Source of the DNA: Amaurobius ferox
Taxonomy: Eukaryota; Arthropoda; Arachnida; Araneae; Amaurobiidae
Length of the DNA stretch: 64,000 nucleotides
Assembly (NCBI GenBank): GCA_951213105.1
Contig: OX578155.1
Location: 28,226,857-28,290,856 of the forward strand
Direction of reading: 5' to 3'
The notes under the pieces: generated by a model
Told to the model about the DNA's origin: nothing
The model's input: the letters and a program-made list of their open reading frames with translations, nothing else
Databases searched by the model: none
Part shown: positions 21,489 to 35,500 of the stretch, in pieces
How the letters are laid out: every line of letters starts with the position of its first letter
Numbering within the stretch: the stretch's first letter is position 1
Program-made: the position numbers and the translations under genes

Positions 21489-23080
21489 TTTATGTATTTC
21501 CAGGGGTTACTCTGGAGTTTTGATTACTTTTATCAAATGAAATCTTTCGTAAAATGGTGTTTTTATCTGCTAAATTTTATTTTGACTTTCTATTTGAAAA
21601 ATTTGATTTAATTTATAAATTCTCAAATTCCAAAGATCATTGTTTTGGAAAAGTAGTTTTCATTACAATTAGTAAACCATAATTTTTTATTTTGACATCG
21701 TCAGAATTCATGATCGCCAAATTGAATTTTTTTTTCAAAACGTGATAATGACAATCAGCCCCTGTGTATTCCCAATGATCAGTTTTAAAATTTTAAAAAT
21801 GACAAGTGAAAACTTATTGATAATTTATACAATTAAACAAAAAAATACTAAAAATAATAATTAAAAAATTCATCGAAGAAAAGGAATGCATTCATTTTGC
21901 AAAAACATAAATACAATAGAGTCCCTATTATCCAAGCTAATGTGGATTGAAAACAGATTGGATAATGTCACATTCAGTTAACATGGAAAAAAGTTTGTAT
22001 ACTTCAAACTATAATATAGCGCTGATATTTGTGACAGTGTTCCCCTTCCTATCAAGGACCTTGTTTCTGTTCTTAAGGAAATATAAACTATAAGAAAAAG
22101 AATATGTACAATAAATACTTAAATATTATCCTAAAGTTATCGGTTGAATAGGTTATTATTAATATTTGGCAAATTTTTCAGACTTGTTTGGCTATTTTTA
22201 GATAATATTTGACAACACTTGTATCAATAGTGTGATGTGTTTTGAAGATGTCCGTTATTGAAGAGGAAGGGAAATTTTGCTGCTGAATCTGCTTCACCCA
22301 CTTCTAAAGTCACAAGTCGCCACTATTGGCTTCAAAAAATAATTTTTCAATGTGTTCTACTTTAAAGAAGTCACTTTTTCCATGGTGACACCTTACCTAT
22401 CTCATAAATTTTGACAACCTCCCCCCCCCCCCCCACCACCACCACAATTGAAAAACAATATATCTTCATAACATATGTACTCTTCGTAAGATGACTGAAA
22501 ACAACCATACATTATATACAGTGTTGTTTACATTTTATATGAGATAAAAGAAATATATTTCCAAGCAAAGAAAATAAAAACAAGCATATTTTTATCCTTA
22601 ATATTAGTGGCTCACTAGCATGTGCCTGGTGAGGCTTATAAATTTCTTTTATGTTGGGTAGAATGTGGAATAAGTTCACACGTATTTTTTCATTCAGTAT
22701 TTTTAAGCTGCCACATTTCACTGTTTTAATATTGGTCACCATAGAAAATCCTGCTTTGCAAGTCTATGTGGTCGAAAACTTATTCACCATAAAAAATAAA
22801 CATTTGTTCATAGCATTTAAATTTGTACTAAAGCTTATGTATAAATAATATTTTTTTTAATTTATAGTATATATTAAAAAAAAAATCATAGAATAATTCA
22901 AATTGTTTTATTTACCTCAAATAATACATGCATAAAATCGATAGCCAAAGGGCAACAAAGATATGATTATAGCGGGAAGTGACAAATTTTGAAGGAAGAA
23001 ATTTAATATTTATTCTGCTTATATAAAAAAAAAAATACCTTCACTATTTATTGTTTGAATATTTGAAATAATCATACCTC
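21489..23080. other. No gene seen
   Basis: AT-rich DNA with a C run at 22421-22434 followed by ccaccaccaccac. No recognisable element ends or coding motifs. Confidence 0.5.
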
Positions 23081-23823
23081 AAAATCATGCTTAAATTTGA
23101 TGTTCAAAACTATGAAAGTGTGAACTAAGAAAATAAAAGCCATATCTTACAGTAATGTTACTATTTACAATTTAAATACAACCAAATTCTCAGAAAAGAA
23201 GTGAATTTAAGTCTTTATTGAGCTTTCCTCCTATACACACTTATTTACACAGTAATAAAATTTTCTCTTACCTTTCTATAAACCATAATTATTCATATTT
23301 TATTTTGAAATTTCCTTGTTTCCTGAGCAAATCATTGTCAATATAACTTAATTTTTCATTAAATATAGTAACGTAGTATAAATATAGTATATAGTTAAAT
23401 ATAGTAAGTAGAAAAGTAAAGAAACCTATTTACATTTAAAAAGTAAGCACACTTTTAAAATTGTCAAACATCAAAGACCACCATTATGAGAGATCAATTT
23501 TATTTTTCTATAGCGATCAATGCACAGTGCTTCAACAGTTTCAACATATTTTATCTTTATATTGATGCATCAATAGTATTGATTTGGCAATGAACTGATG
23601 TATTGAAATTTGTACAATGCTTCGTTCACCCACAATTATTTTGAAAAATAATATAAATGTTATATTTTGCATATGGCGATCTTTCAGAAATGGTTATTTT
23701 TCCGAAATCTAGATAAATGATGGCAGTTAGTGACAAAATGCTGCAAAAAATTACAAAAACTTTATAAACAAGTCATGTTGAATTTAAAAAAAGTATCAAG
23801 CACATCTATAGTCATTGGCCTAG

Positions 23824-23869
23824 TATGTGATATTTGGTTTGTAGTTTTACATAGAGTCTTCAACAAGAT
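23824..23869 (-). other. 46-nt exon-like repeat, copy 2 of 5
   Basis: Minus-strand reading ILLKTLCKTTNQISHT. The upstream AG is kept; the downstream GT has become CT, so this copy lacks a splice donor. Confidence 0.3.
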
Positions 23870-24530
23870 CTTGGATTCACAGTAAAAAAAGATTTTAGAT
23901 ATAATATATAGGTATGCAGCTATATAATTGAGTAAAGCATACACAATACTTTCATAAAATATAATTACATAAGATTAAAGATCATTTTTACATTCCCTAT
24001 AAGACATAGTACACATATATTAAAAGTATTGTAATAAGCCATAAATCAAAACAAAATTTTGATTGTATTTACATGTGCATATTTTGATCAAACTTCATCA
24101 TTTTCAGTGCTACGACTGTTTTGCATGTGTATATGGTATCTATCTGTGTTATTGCAATGAATGTATGTTATGTTTATATTTGGGCATATAAGAAATTTTT
24201 GTGTTACTCAAATTATGAGCTACAGTTTAAATAATTTATGCATATTTTCTAAACTCTAAATATCAAAATGAAAGTTCTTCATTTTGATTGATAATCATAT
24301 GACTTTTGTAAAAATGAAAAGTATCATGTAACTTTTGTAAAAGTGATACAAATATAAACACAACACTGTAGCATATTGCAACACTTTCAGAAATGATTGT
24401 TTTCTTGATATCGCTTTAAATGATGCCAATTGAGACAAAATACTGCAAAAAGTTACAAAAGCTTTATACTTAAATAAGGCAGGATCAAATTAAAATAAAT
24501 GTATCAAGCACATCTTTAGTGATGACTTAC

Positions 24531-24574
24531 TGTGATATTTGGTTTGTATTTTTGCATCGAATATTAGACAATAT
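24531..24574 (-). other. Exon-like repeat, copy 3 of 5 (44 nt)
   Basis: Minus-strand reading ILSNIRCKNTNQISQ, followed by GTAAGTC. Two bases shorter than the other copies at its 3' side, which shifts the phase. Confidence 0.3.
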
Positions 24575-25000
24575 CTTAGATTCACAGTAAAAAATATTAC
24601 ATATATAACATATACATATGCAGATCCAATTGAGTAAATCATACAAAATACTTACATAAAATGTCATACATAAGATTAAAGATAAAGTAATTTCTCTATT
24701 TAGCATATGCATGATAGTTTAGCAACAGTTTCAATATAATAACAACAGTTTATAAATTTCGCTTGTAATTTTAAATCTTTTATCGGTTGCTCAGCCTCCC
24801 TAGTCAAAAATCTCATGCTATGTTATTGAATTGCAGATAAATTTAAATGAAATTATTTTTTTACAATAAGAAATTAATGCTTTATGCAATGTACACTGTA
24901 TTGGCAAGTGAAAATTTTTTGGTGAGTGAACTCGAAGCTGAAATTTCTTATCATGCTATACATATTAAAATTAGAAATACATAATAAATACAGATAAAGT

Positions 25001-25429
25001 ATTCAGGGCTATCAACTGAGCAGGGGAAAATACCCAAAAGGTTTGGGGACAAGGACTGCATAAAGTTTATGAATAAAAAGCAATAACTTGTAAAATAGGG
25101 AGTAGTAGAGTGCTTGCACATTTGCTACAAAGGGTCCTAAAAACTTTGTCAGCAGCAGTGAAATTATTTCTAATGGTTGGATAACCTTATCTTAATATCC
25201 TGTTTAGAACAGATGTCATGATTATGTTCCCTGCATACATAGTATTATATATAGGGATAGTTCTGTAATGGGGGTTGAATGTTTTGAATTTGAGTTTTCG
25301 ATGGAATAGTACATTTAAAAGTTTAATGCGTGATACAAGAAAACCAGTAAAATATTACCACAAAAAATTCATGAACACAGACTGCATGATACTTTAAGAT
25401 ACTCATAAAAAGGTATACAAATCTACTAT
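25001..25429. other. No gene seen
   Basis: AT-rich sequence between the R1 copy and the inverted arm; nothing recognised. Confidence 0.4.
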
Positions 25430-26300
25430 GAACAATACAATAGTATACTATATTGCTGAAAAAGCTTTATATTTGAATACACAATTTCAGAGCATGATCT
25501 TTAGTCATCAAAAAGCCCACCAAGAAATCCAACTACTATGTTCAGGTTTCTAATATACGCTAAACAATAGAGTTAGATCACTAGGATTTAGCTTAAATAT
25601 ATGTGACTACCGCTATTAGTGCTTCAAGTACCATGGCAAACAAAGTAAAGACATAATACACTCCAAATTCACATTGGCTATCACAAACTTCTAAAATCTC
25701 ATTCAAACGGAAAAAACAAAAAAAATGTCTGTGATCCTGCAAAATCTCTGATAAATAAATACACGGAAGCTCGGCATAAATAAAATTGAAGGTAAATAAT
25801 TTAAACAAACAATATTTTGATGTAGGAATTCGATGTTAACGTGCTATAAACATCAAGTTAAAACCGATACAAAAATATACGGTTTACTGATAGAAATTAT
25901 GTAAACCAATAACGTATGCATAGAAAGACATATAAACCTTTAAAAAGTTATAAAATGCAAATATATAATAAACGAAAAATTGCAAAATACACTACATCTC
26001 TTTACGTACTATAAGCATTGACGTTAAGGCTTAACAGACGATGCACGAAAAATGCATCATTTATTACAAAAATTATCAAAAAAAATAATTTCTTTTACTG
26101 GCGACGACTGCCAGAAACATTAATATACATATAGAAAAGTTTACATACCTGTTATGGCTGTAGAATTATCAAAAAATAACCTCTTTTCACAAGAACTCCA
26201 TATATCTCCATAAGCTTTACATTAGAGTGCACAATTTTCTAGCACCCTTTTCCGTGACGTCACGAGGGAGTTGGGAGGCCTCTTTAGATCTCGAAGGTGA
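25430..26300 (-). repeat. Inverted duplicate arm next to zinc-finger locus 1
   Basis: Reverse complement of 16884-17750, less decayed at the promoter end. Read on the minus strand it has tgacgtca, ctaatgtaaagc, ctacagccataacag/gtatgtaaac (splice-donor-like) and the intron part, then stops before the THAP exon seen in the other copy. It is head to head with the zinc-finger locus, so the two probably shared a promoter. Confidence 0.65.
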
Positions 26301-26443
26301 CGCTCAAATATCAATTGAGATATGTGATCAAAACAAACAAGATGGCTTTCGCGCATGCGCAGGGATTCAGGAATCCGAAACTTGCTACTGCAGCGTTTTT
26401 GATAAATCGAGAATCCGCGAGCTGTAGACGCTAGTAATTAGTT
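26226..26443. promoter_or_regulatory. Probable bidirectional promoter with CRE and NRF1-type sites
   Basis: A GC-richer island in AT-rich DNA. It holds a perfect CRE/ATF palindrome tgacgtca (26261-26268), a palindromic gcgcatgcgc (about 26350-26359) as in NRF1 sites, and caagatggct, a YY1-like core. It lies between the minus-strand THAP-type arm and the plus-strand zinc-finger 5' block. Confidence 0.5.
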
Positions 26444-26770
26444 CTAGGCGACTGAGATATATATTCACTTATTCTATTTTTGTACTGCTTTTATTTGCGA
26501 AAAAAAAAATATTTTGAAGAATTTGTGTTGGATGGAGTTTTAATTCTCTGTAATTTAGTGACATTTGTTTAAATCCAAAGTTTGTGTTTTAGAAGAGGAA
26601 GGAATTGGTTGGAAGAAGCACAAACTACTTTTAAATGAAATTCTTTAGTTTGTGCCTTACATGCATTTATTCTAACCATAATATCATATCAATTGTGTTA
26701 AGTACTTAGCTAAATTAACTTTTTTTCTTGAGTCATACAGAAATTAAAGCATAGTGGCTTACGTGATGGA
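26444..26770 (+). other. Conserved 5' block of zinc-finger locus 1 (likely 5' UTR)
   Basis: Almost identical to 59216-59534 upstream of the second zinc-finger array, from attctatttttgtactgc to acgtgatggac. It contains no ORF. Conservation in front of both arrays suggests a transcribed leader or first exon; the block may simply share a recent duplication with the arrays. Confidence 0.55.
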
Positions 26771-27655
26771 CCCACTAAAACTTCATCAACTGTAGTTGTT
26801 TAACCAGAAAATGCATTTTGTCATGCATTTTCCGAATAGGTGGAAACAGAGTAAGTTCTCTAAATCAGAATCCAGAGTTCACACTAAAGCTTTTACAGAA
26901 AGTGCATAGTTAAATTGTTTAATTATGTAAAACATATTTTATTTTAAAAAATCATTTTGGTTGGTTTATACATCTGGGAGGGAAATATCTGTCTGTGCTT
27001 ATTGTAAATGCCATTTATGCAAAAAGAAAGAAGGATTTGAATTAACAAATACTGGAAGCAACTGGTGCAATGTGATTTATTTTAACAAATATCAGAATGC
27101 ATTTTCTACAATTAATCTTTTAAATCAATATATACTTATACATCCAAGTGGCACAGTAGTATCATGTGGAATATAAGAAAAAAGGGGAGATGTTTGTTAT
27201 ACAGCATGAAGCATTTTTTGTTATACTCAATTTACATTGACTATTTACTTCATTTGTAAATTAAATGACAGAAGGAATTGGTACATATATATAATTTAAT
27301 TAAAACAAATTACTGTGCTCATAACCTGCAACATATATCAGAAACATCAGGAAAAGTTTGGAGCAAAAAACTATAAATTTATGAATACCAGTAAAATATC
27401 ATTTCCTAGTAAAATGCATAGAAAAATTATTTTCAAAAAAAGAAAAACAAACAATAAATTAGATATATAAAAATTATTCACATCAGTAAAACATTTTTTG
27501 CATGTAAAATATTTCAAAAGATGATGCTCTTCCTTTCCCTAAAAAAAATGTGTTGAATCAATATAAACATATGGACAGGAGTCAAATAATAATTTGCTTA
27601 ATATGTTCACAAAATTGTGCATGCAATAGAAATGCTACATGTGAAATGCTAGAAA
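26771..27655. other. Segment present only in zinc-finger locus 1
   Basis: In locus 2, gatggac (59530-59537) is followed directly by atatgcaacaaattg, which in locus 1 does not come until 27658. The extra 880 bp have no family motif; one 71-codon ORF (26961-27176) has a CAYCKCHLC string but no support. It could be an insertion here or a deletion in locus 2. Confidence 0.5.
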
Positions 27656-28260
27656 GCATATGGAACAAATTGTTATTTAAATATATAAACTAGTGCACAC
27701 GTATCGGTAACTATTTAAATGAAACATAAGTCTGAGCATTTTCACAAAAAAGTATTTCAAATAATATCAAGCTTCTACAAAATGAAAAAATAAACTATTT
27801 GCATCTAAATGTGTCAGAGAGCATTTTCACAAAAAAGTGCTTTAAAGAGTATTAAACTTGTGCACGCAAAACTATTTAAATGAAACATACATCTGAGCAT
27901 TTCCACAAAAAAGTATTTCAAATAATATCAAGCTTCTACAAAATGAAAAAATGAACTATTTGCATCTAAATGTGTCGGAGAGCATTTTCACAAAAAAGTG
28001 CTTTAAAGAGTATTAAACTTGTGCACATAGATGAAAAACCATTTGCATGGTAAGTGTGCCAGAAAGAATTTTCAAATCAAAGTATTTTAATTTAACACAA
28101 ACGTATGCACACAGGTGATAAGCCATTTGCATGTGAAATGTACAAGAAAGCATTTTCACAGAAAAGTGATTTCGATATGCACAAACTTCTGTATACAGAT
28201 GTGAAACCATTGGTATATGAAATGTGTCGGAAAGCATTTTCATAAAAAAGTAGTTTAGAT
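27656..28260 (+). pseudogene. Decayed zinc-finger units upstream of array 1
   Basis: Finger-like phrases (gcattttcacaaaaaagt, cttgtgcac, aaaccatttgcatg) occur with broken frames. Two almost identical blocks of about 170 bp (27705-27875 and 27875-28030) are a tandem duplication of already decayed fingers. A CAA-to-TAA change at about 28243 stops the frame just before the open array. Confidence 0.65.
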
Positions 28261-29280
28261 ATGCACACAGGTGAGAAACCATTTGCATGCAAAATGTGCC
28301 AGAAAGCATTTTCACAAAAATGTAGTTTAGATATGCACAAATGTGTGTATACAGGTGAGAAACCATTTACATGTGAAATATGCCAGAAAGCATTTTCAGA
28401 AAAAGGTAATTTAAAGAAGCATAAGCTTGTGCACACAAATGAGAAACCATTTGCATGTGAACTGTGCCAGAAAGCATTTCCACATAAATGTAATTTAATT
28501 AGTCACATGCGTGTGCATACTGGTGAGAAACCATTTGCATGTGAAATATGCCAGAAAGCATTTTCACATAAAAGTAGTTTAAATGATCACAAACGTGTGC
28601 ATACTGGTGAAAAACCATTTACATGTGAAATGTGCAAGACAGCATTTTCAAATAGAATTAGTTTAGTTAGACACAAGCGTGTGCACACATATGAGAAACC
28701 ATTTGAATGTGAACTGTGCCAGAAAGCATTTCCACATAAATGTAATTTAATTAGTCACATGCGTGTGCATACTGGTGAGAAACCATTTGCATGTGAAATA
28801 TGCCAGAAAGCATTTTCACATAAAAGTAGTTTAAATGATCACAAACGTGTGCATACTGGTGAAAAACCATTTACATGTGAAATGTGCAAGACAGCATTTT
28901 CAAATAGAATTAGTTTAGTTAGACACAAGCGTGTGCACACATATGAGAAACCATTTGAATGTGAAATGTGCCAGAAAGTATTTTCACAAAAAATTAATTT
29001 AGATACGCACAAACGTGTGCATACAGGTGAGAAAACATTTGCATGTAAAATGTGCCACAAAGCATTTTCAAGTAAAAGTAATTTAGTTAAACACAACCCT
29101 GTGCACACAGGTGAGAAAGCATTTGGATGTGAAATATGCCTGAAAGCATTTTCACAAAAAAGTAGTTTAAATAAGCACAGACGTTTGCATACAGGTGAGA
29201 AACCTTTTACATGTGAAATATGCAAGAAAACATTTTCAAATAGAATTAGGCTAGTTACACACAAGCGTGTGCACACATGA
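28261..29280 (+). CDS. C2H2 zinc-finger array 1, 12 fingers
   Basis: 339 codons consisting only of 28-residue Krueppel-type fingers joined by TGEKPF linkers. The first finger ends H-x3-Y instead of H-x3-H; the other eleven keep both Cys and both His. Fingers 3-5 are repeated as 6-8 by a 252-bp tandem duplication (28440-28691 and 28692-28943). There is no KRAB, ZAD or BTB domain. The ATG lies in a linker after an upstream stop, and the frame ends where two bases are lost from the next linker, so this is the open core of a damaged gene. Such arrays bind DNA in the nucleus. Expression cannot be judged. Confidence 0.7.
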   Translation: MHTGEKPFACKMCQKAFSQKCSLDMHKCVYTGEKPFTCEICQKAFSEKGNLKKHKLVHTNEKPFACELCQKAFPHKCNLISHMRVHTGEKPFACEICQKAFSHKSSLNDHKRVHTGEKPFTCEMCKTAFSNRISLVRHKRVHTYEKPFECELCQKAFPHKCNLISHMRVHTGEKPFACEICQKAFSHKSSLNDHKRVHTGEKPFTCEMCKTAFSNRISLVRHKRVHTYEKPFECEMCQKVFSQKINLDTHKRVHTGEKTFACKMCHKAFSSKSNLVKHNPVHTGEKAFGCEICLKAFSQKSSLNKHRRLHTGEKPFTCEICKKTFSNRIRLVTHKRVHT

Positions 29281-30800
<1,520 letters not shown>

Positions 30801-31378
30801 CATTTTGGATTTCATTCTGGGATCATTGAGCCATGAATAATGCCCTTTATAAATAATTATGTAAAATTTTCTCCTATGTTGCCATGTTAGGAAAATAGAA
30901 AATTTCATAAGTTTTAGCCTGAAATCTAGAAAATTCTATCTAGCTCTTGATTTTTTGATAGCAAAGCCGAATATAAAGTTTTGTGAGAAGCCATTAATAT
31001 TTATGGCAACTATCATGTATACAAGAAATCTACCACAGACAAATGGACGTCATTCTAAATGTAGTCAAGTTCAGACTGTCATAAAATATATATTGGACAT
31101 CAAAATCAAAAATCTTTGTAAAAACTACTTTTTTCAACAGTTTGTGAAAGTAAAGATACGATATATAGTAACACTAAGACAATGGACAATTCCCACATTT
31201 TTTTTATTTAATTCAAAACATACAAAAACATTGAATTTTTTATTCTTCTAGATGTATTTAATTTTTTATTTGCAGTCAAAGTTTACTTTTCTTATTTTTG
31301 TGGGATAACGACCCATTTTGGTATACAATGACTGATTTTAGTGTGCACGGAATGTGATGTCATTCTGCCCTTTCATCT
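30801..31378. other. No gene seen
   Basis: AT-rich spacer; short ORFs without family motifs. Confidence 0.45.
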
Positions 31379-31704
31379 CTTCATGAATTGGTGGGTAAAA
31401 CCAGAAAATAGACTCCCACTCATTTTTCTAAGTACAAAATTGTGCCAAGTTGGCACGTTTCTCTGTGTTTTGAAATTGACTCCTCCCAACTGAAGTGACG
31501 TATTTTCCCGTGTTTTAAAATAGGCTCCTCCTACCAAAATGATGTCGTATTCTATAATTTTATGAACTGGAATTTTGTTAAATGATATTGCAATTGAATA
31601 TAAATAAAAGTGAATAATACTCATAAAAATATTACAAAATACGATTTTTGTGCATTTTAAAAATATTGCGTAATGGCAGAATTATAAAAATATCGCGTAA
31701 TGGC

Positions 31705-31925
31705 AGATTGTACTTTAACTAAATTTAAGGAAAACAATACTTAGGATTGTACTTTAACTAAATTCAAGAGAAAACAATACTTAGAAAAAAGTTTGTACTT
31801 TAACTAAATTCAAGAGAAAACGATACTTAGAAAAAAGTTTGTACTTTAACTAAATTCAGAGAAAACGATACTTAGAAAAAAGTTTGTACTTTAACAAAAA
31901 TCAAGACAAAAACGATACTTTAAAA
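31705..31925. repeat. 45-bp minisatellite, about five copies
   Basis: The unit is gtactttaactaaattcaag followed by agaaaacgatacttagaaaaaagttt. Copies are nearly identical in the middle and degrade at both edges. Confidence 0.85.
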
Positions 31926-32044
31926 TTAAGAAATCCATTTTAAAAACACAGAAAAATACAAAAGACAATTTCAAAACACGGGATGAACAAAGAAAATAAC
32001 TAACCTTTATGTAACGGATATCCATATTTTTAATTACATCCATA

Positions 32045-32145
32045 CCAGAACACGTTTTCTTACACGTACATTCAACACCGCAACACGTTTTCTTGAACAT
32101 GCACGTACATTCAACACCGCAGCACGTTTTCTTGAACATACACGT
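32045..32145. repeat. 42-bp minisatellite, about 2.5 copies
   Basis: Repeats of cacgttttcttgaacatgca followed by cgtacattcaacaccgca. It codes on the minus strand for FKKTCCGVECTC repeats, which I regard as chance. Confidence 0.8.
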
Positions 32146-32540
32146 GCACCGGAACCTGCATATTTATTGAAAATTTGCGTAAAATGTTAATGCCCATAAA
32201 TTACGAGGAATGTTTTAAATATGTATTCCAAAAAGTTTATATGTGTTTAAATCTTTGCAAATCGATCGAAAAAGATCTGTAAAAACAAGAGTCAATGAAT
32301 TCGATTGAAAAAGGTCTGATGAAATACACAGAAGACCATTACTGCCTATTAAAATGCAGATTCCCAAACAGCCAAGCGCTGATTGGATGTCAGTGGGTTA
32401 CCAGAAGCTGTGGGCTACCAGAATTGGCAAAGTATACGAAATGAAATTGCAACCCGATGAATCGCGCCAACTTGGCGTGGGATCGTACTTTGAAAAATGA
32501 GTGGGGGCTTATTTTCCGGTTCAACCAATTGGTGAATAAG

Positions 32541-35500
32541 TTAGTTTAAATTCAGAAAGTTATGCAAATTTTAATTGTTTCTTCCATCTGAAACTGCCAA
32601 ATAGTTATAAGTATTATATCATTTTAATGTGCAAGATTACTAATTTTGCATTAGATGAAAGATTCTCCATATAGAAACAGTGTTCCGCAGCTGTGATAGA
32701 TTTAGCATTACCCAGGGTGCACCACAAGGAGGCCTATCACAGTGGATCCCTTCATGCTTCTTGTTATAGATTTTCTCCTGTATTTTTGGTGTTGTGTATT
32801 TGTACACCAGTGAATGATTTGTATCAAGTGCTGCTGCTAGAAATAAAAACATTAGATAAAATATTTATATCTGTGCCCAAAAATGATGTTCTTCATAAAA
32901 AATAGTGTGAAGTAAAGCTTAAAATTCCCAGTTACCACATGGCGATTAAACTTGAAATCCTGGCGATTAACAAAATCCTGACTACCGGCCAAACTGCCAT
33001 AGTGTAGGATGGCTCTTCTCCCTAAACAATCCCACCTGTTATGTGAAAAAAATCTATGAACAACTGCTATGATACTGCTATGGCTCTTCTGTAGTTTCCC
33101 CTATGAAGCGATTGTAATTTATTGTATTTGCTGCTGAAAATGAGTACAATCCACATTCCTATCCTACCCCTCCCCTCCCCATAATTACCGATGTGTTTTG
33201 TAACATGCCAGGGTATAGGATCTTTGTCACGCTCTCCACAATGAGCTAGAATTCCCCCATTTTTACGCACTATACTAATATCAGGGTCCTGTGCCAATGT
33301 GTGCTAATTGGAAAAAGCAGATACATTGTGATACAAATGCATAAAATTTCGATTTTCTGCGCCAAACTATACGAATATGCCACTCGTATCAATTGCACCA
33401 TTTTCACTCTGGTACAATAATGACAATTTCTATTTAAAACTACATTTTATCGCCCATTTCCGTGCACCTTTTATTATTAGTTTTTGTATAAATCCTGTAT
33501 GTGTATTGCGGCAACCATGAGATTAATGGCAAGAGATATACAAGCAGCAAATAATCATCGCTTATTTGGGAAGACCTTGACTTTCACTGGGGCAGGGAAA
33601 TGAGATTGAAAGAGTTATCGGCATTTGATGTCCAAGAAATATAATTCTTTGTCATCCACCGAGAATCTGAAGAATGTTACTGCTAACTAAAAGTAAGTAT
33701 TTTATTTATTTTATAAATATGTTTTAAATTTATCCATTAGATGAATTACATTTATAATATTTCTGAAGTATATTTAACATGTTTTACAAATAATACCTTC
33801 AGATAAGTAGAAATATAAAGACAAATTTTGTTAACATTAATTTCATAAGACTTCCAAAGTATAAACATTATTACGATCAAAAATTTCTGGAAAATGAAAA
33901 CTTATCGGAACGCATTCTTAAACGGTTAATTAGTAATAAAATTAGTTTTATTACTTTAACGGTCAATTAGTAATAATTAAGAATAAAATTAGTTACAGAT
34001 TTAACTTTAAAGGAAAGAATTTGTTTCTCAAAAACTTAATGTGGACAACTTATGTATATGTGTCCATACGGGGGTGGCTGACTGTCAATATTTTCTCTTT
34101 GAAACATGAAAAATTCACAAAATAGAAAAAATCAAATTACCGTGATAAATGCCTGTATTGTACACAACTACTGTTGGCAACCCTGGCCTATTACTATGGA
34201 ATGACCACTGGCCTAGTAGTTCAAAACTACAATAAAAATAGTACATATTGCGGTGTTTTTCCCCCTTTGTTTCTTCTCTCCTTCCTCCCCAATTCATTAG
34301 CCGAATCAAAAGTTGAAAATATGGAGCAAAACACCCTCTTCTAAACCTGAAAATAACATAGATGAAAGAGACTGAAAGTTTGTTAAAATAGTGAGGGCAT
34401 TACCCCACTTGATAAATTACTACAGTATTGTTTTCTTTACAAAAATTTTGCAGGATTATTCTTTGTTTGGTATCGATTTGTGGTTAAAAGTTCTGAAAAA
34501 TTGAACTCTTTCAGAATGTTTGGTTTAAAACCAATATTTACAAATATAGTCCTTCGGACTTGGATTCTTTTGAGTCTCATTTGAATGAACTGTGTTTACA
34601 TCGTCAAGTTGGTCAAAACAAATAGTGGAGGGAGAGTTCTGTCTGCCATTGACGCTCTCGGCCTTTGAGGCATTAAAGAGATTAAAATGTCAAACTAGGG
34701 CAATTATTTTTTGTACCCCAACATAAACTATTTCCAAATATTATTTATTTAGAAAACCTTTAAGCTGGATTTTTGCTGGTTCTTTTTTTTTTTTTTTTTT
34801 GGCGTTCTTTCTTGTTTTAATAGATACATTTTGTATATTATATATATATAATGTGTTTTGTTTTTTCCTTCGAACGGTATCAAGCATATTTTAAAAAGTG
34901 AAGCGTATTATCCTCTAATAGAAAATATTAACCGATACAAATTACAATTGTTACATTTTAATCCGTCTATTCAATTCTAAAGAGTTTGCTATTTACATTT
35001 CATTCATACATCAAACATAATAAAAGATTTCTGTGTTGTCTGATGCGGAAAATCGAAACTGCAGATCGCGGTGAAATTTAGTGTACTGTACACGGGTACT
35101 TCAGATCCTCGGACAATATGCCTTGTCGTGATTTTTTTTTTCTGAGGGGAGGGGGGGCAAATAAGCTTAAAAGTTATAAACATTTAAAGCTGAAAATTCG
35201 CTTCCCAAATCTGATTCATATTTATTTCTAGCTAACCATAGTGATATTACAGACATTTTTTCAAACGGAGAAACAGGTGTTCAACAAACAAAATGGATTT
35301 CATTTATCGGTCTTTTTACTTCGCGAATTTTAAAGATACCATTCTGATGTTTTAAACTTTGTATTATTATATCATTACTAGAAATAATTTCCCGGATTAT
35401 AAATAGGTGTCTACTACGTATAAATAATTAAATAATTCCACACAATTTACCATGAAACAAAAAATATAATCACAATTGATTCAACCGCTCCTGAAACAGG

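Larger units (their letters stand above)
23080..25000. repeat. R1 repeat family, copy b
   Basis: Aligns with 20-260 and with 42230-42650. It contains two units about 730 bp apart (23640-23960 and 24370-24690), each with atttggtttgta and an exon-like segment. The stretch 23500-23640 is a degenerate form of the open frame at 42200-42360. No intact gene. Confidence 0.55.
31379..32540. mobile_element. Non-coding element with about 79-bp imperfect terminal inverted repeats
   Basis: 31379-31457 and 32463-32540 are inverse repeats of roughly three-quarters identity, sharing cccactcattttt and gccaagttggc. Between them are two minisatellites (31705-31925 and 32045-32145) and no ORF of interest. This resembles a MITE or foldback element. 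A target-site duplication is not obvious. Confidence 0.55.

Noticed and set aside
26961..27176. 71-codon ORF with CAYCKCHLC
   Set aside because: Cys spacing fits no finger class and the region is absent from the paralogous locus.
31705..32145. CRISPR array
   Set aside because: Units are contiguous minisatellites without unique spacers, in animal DNA.
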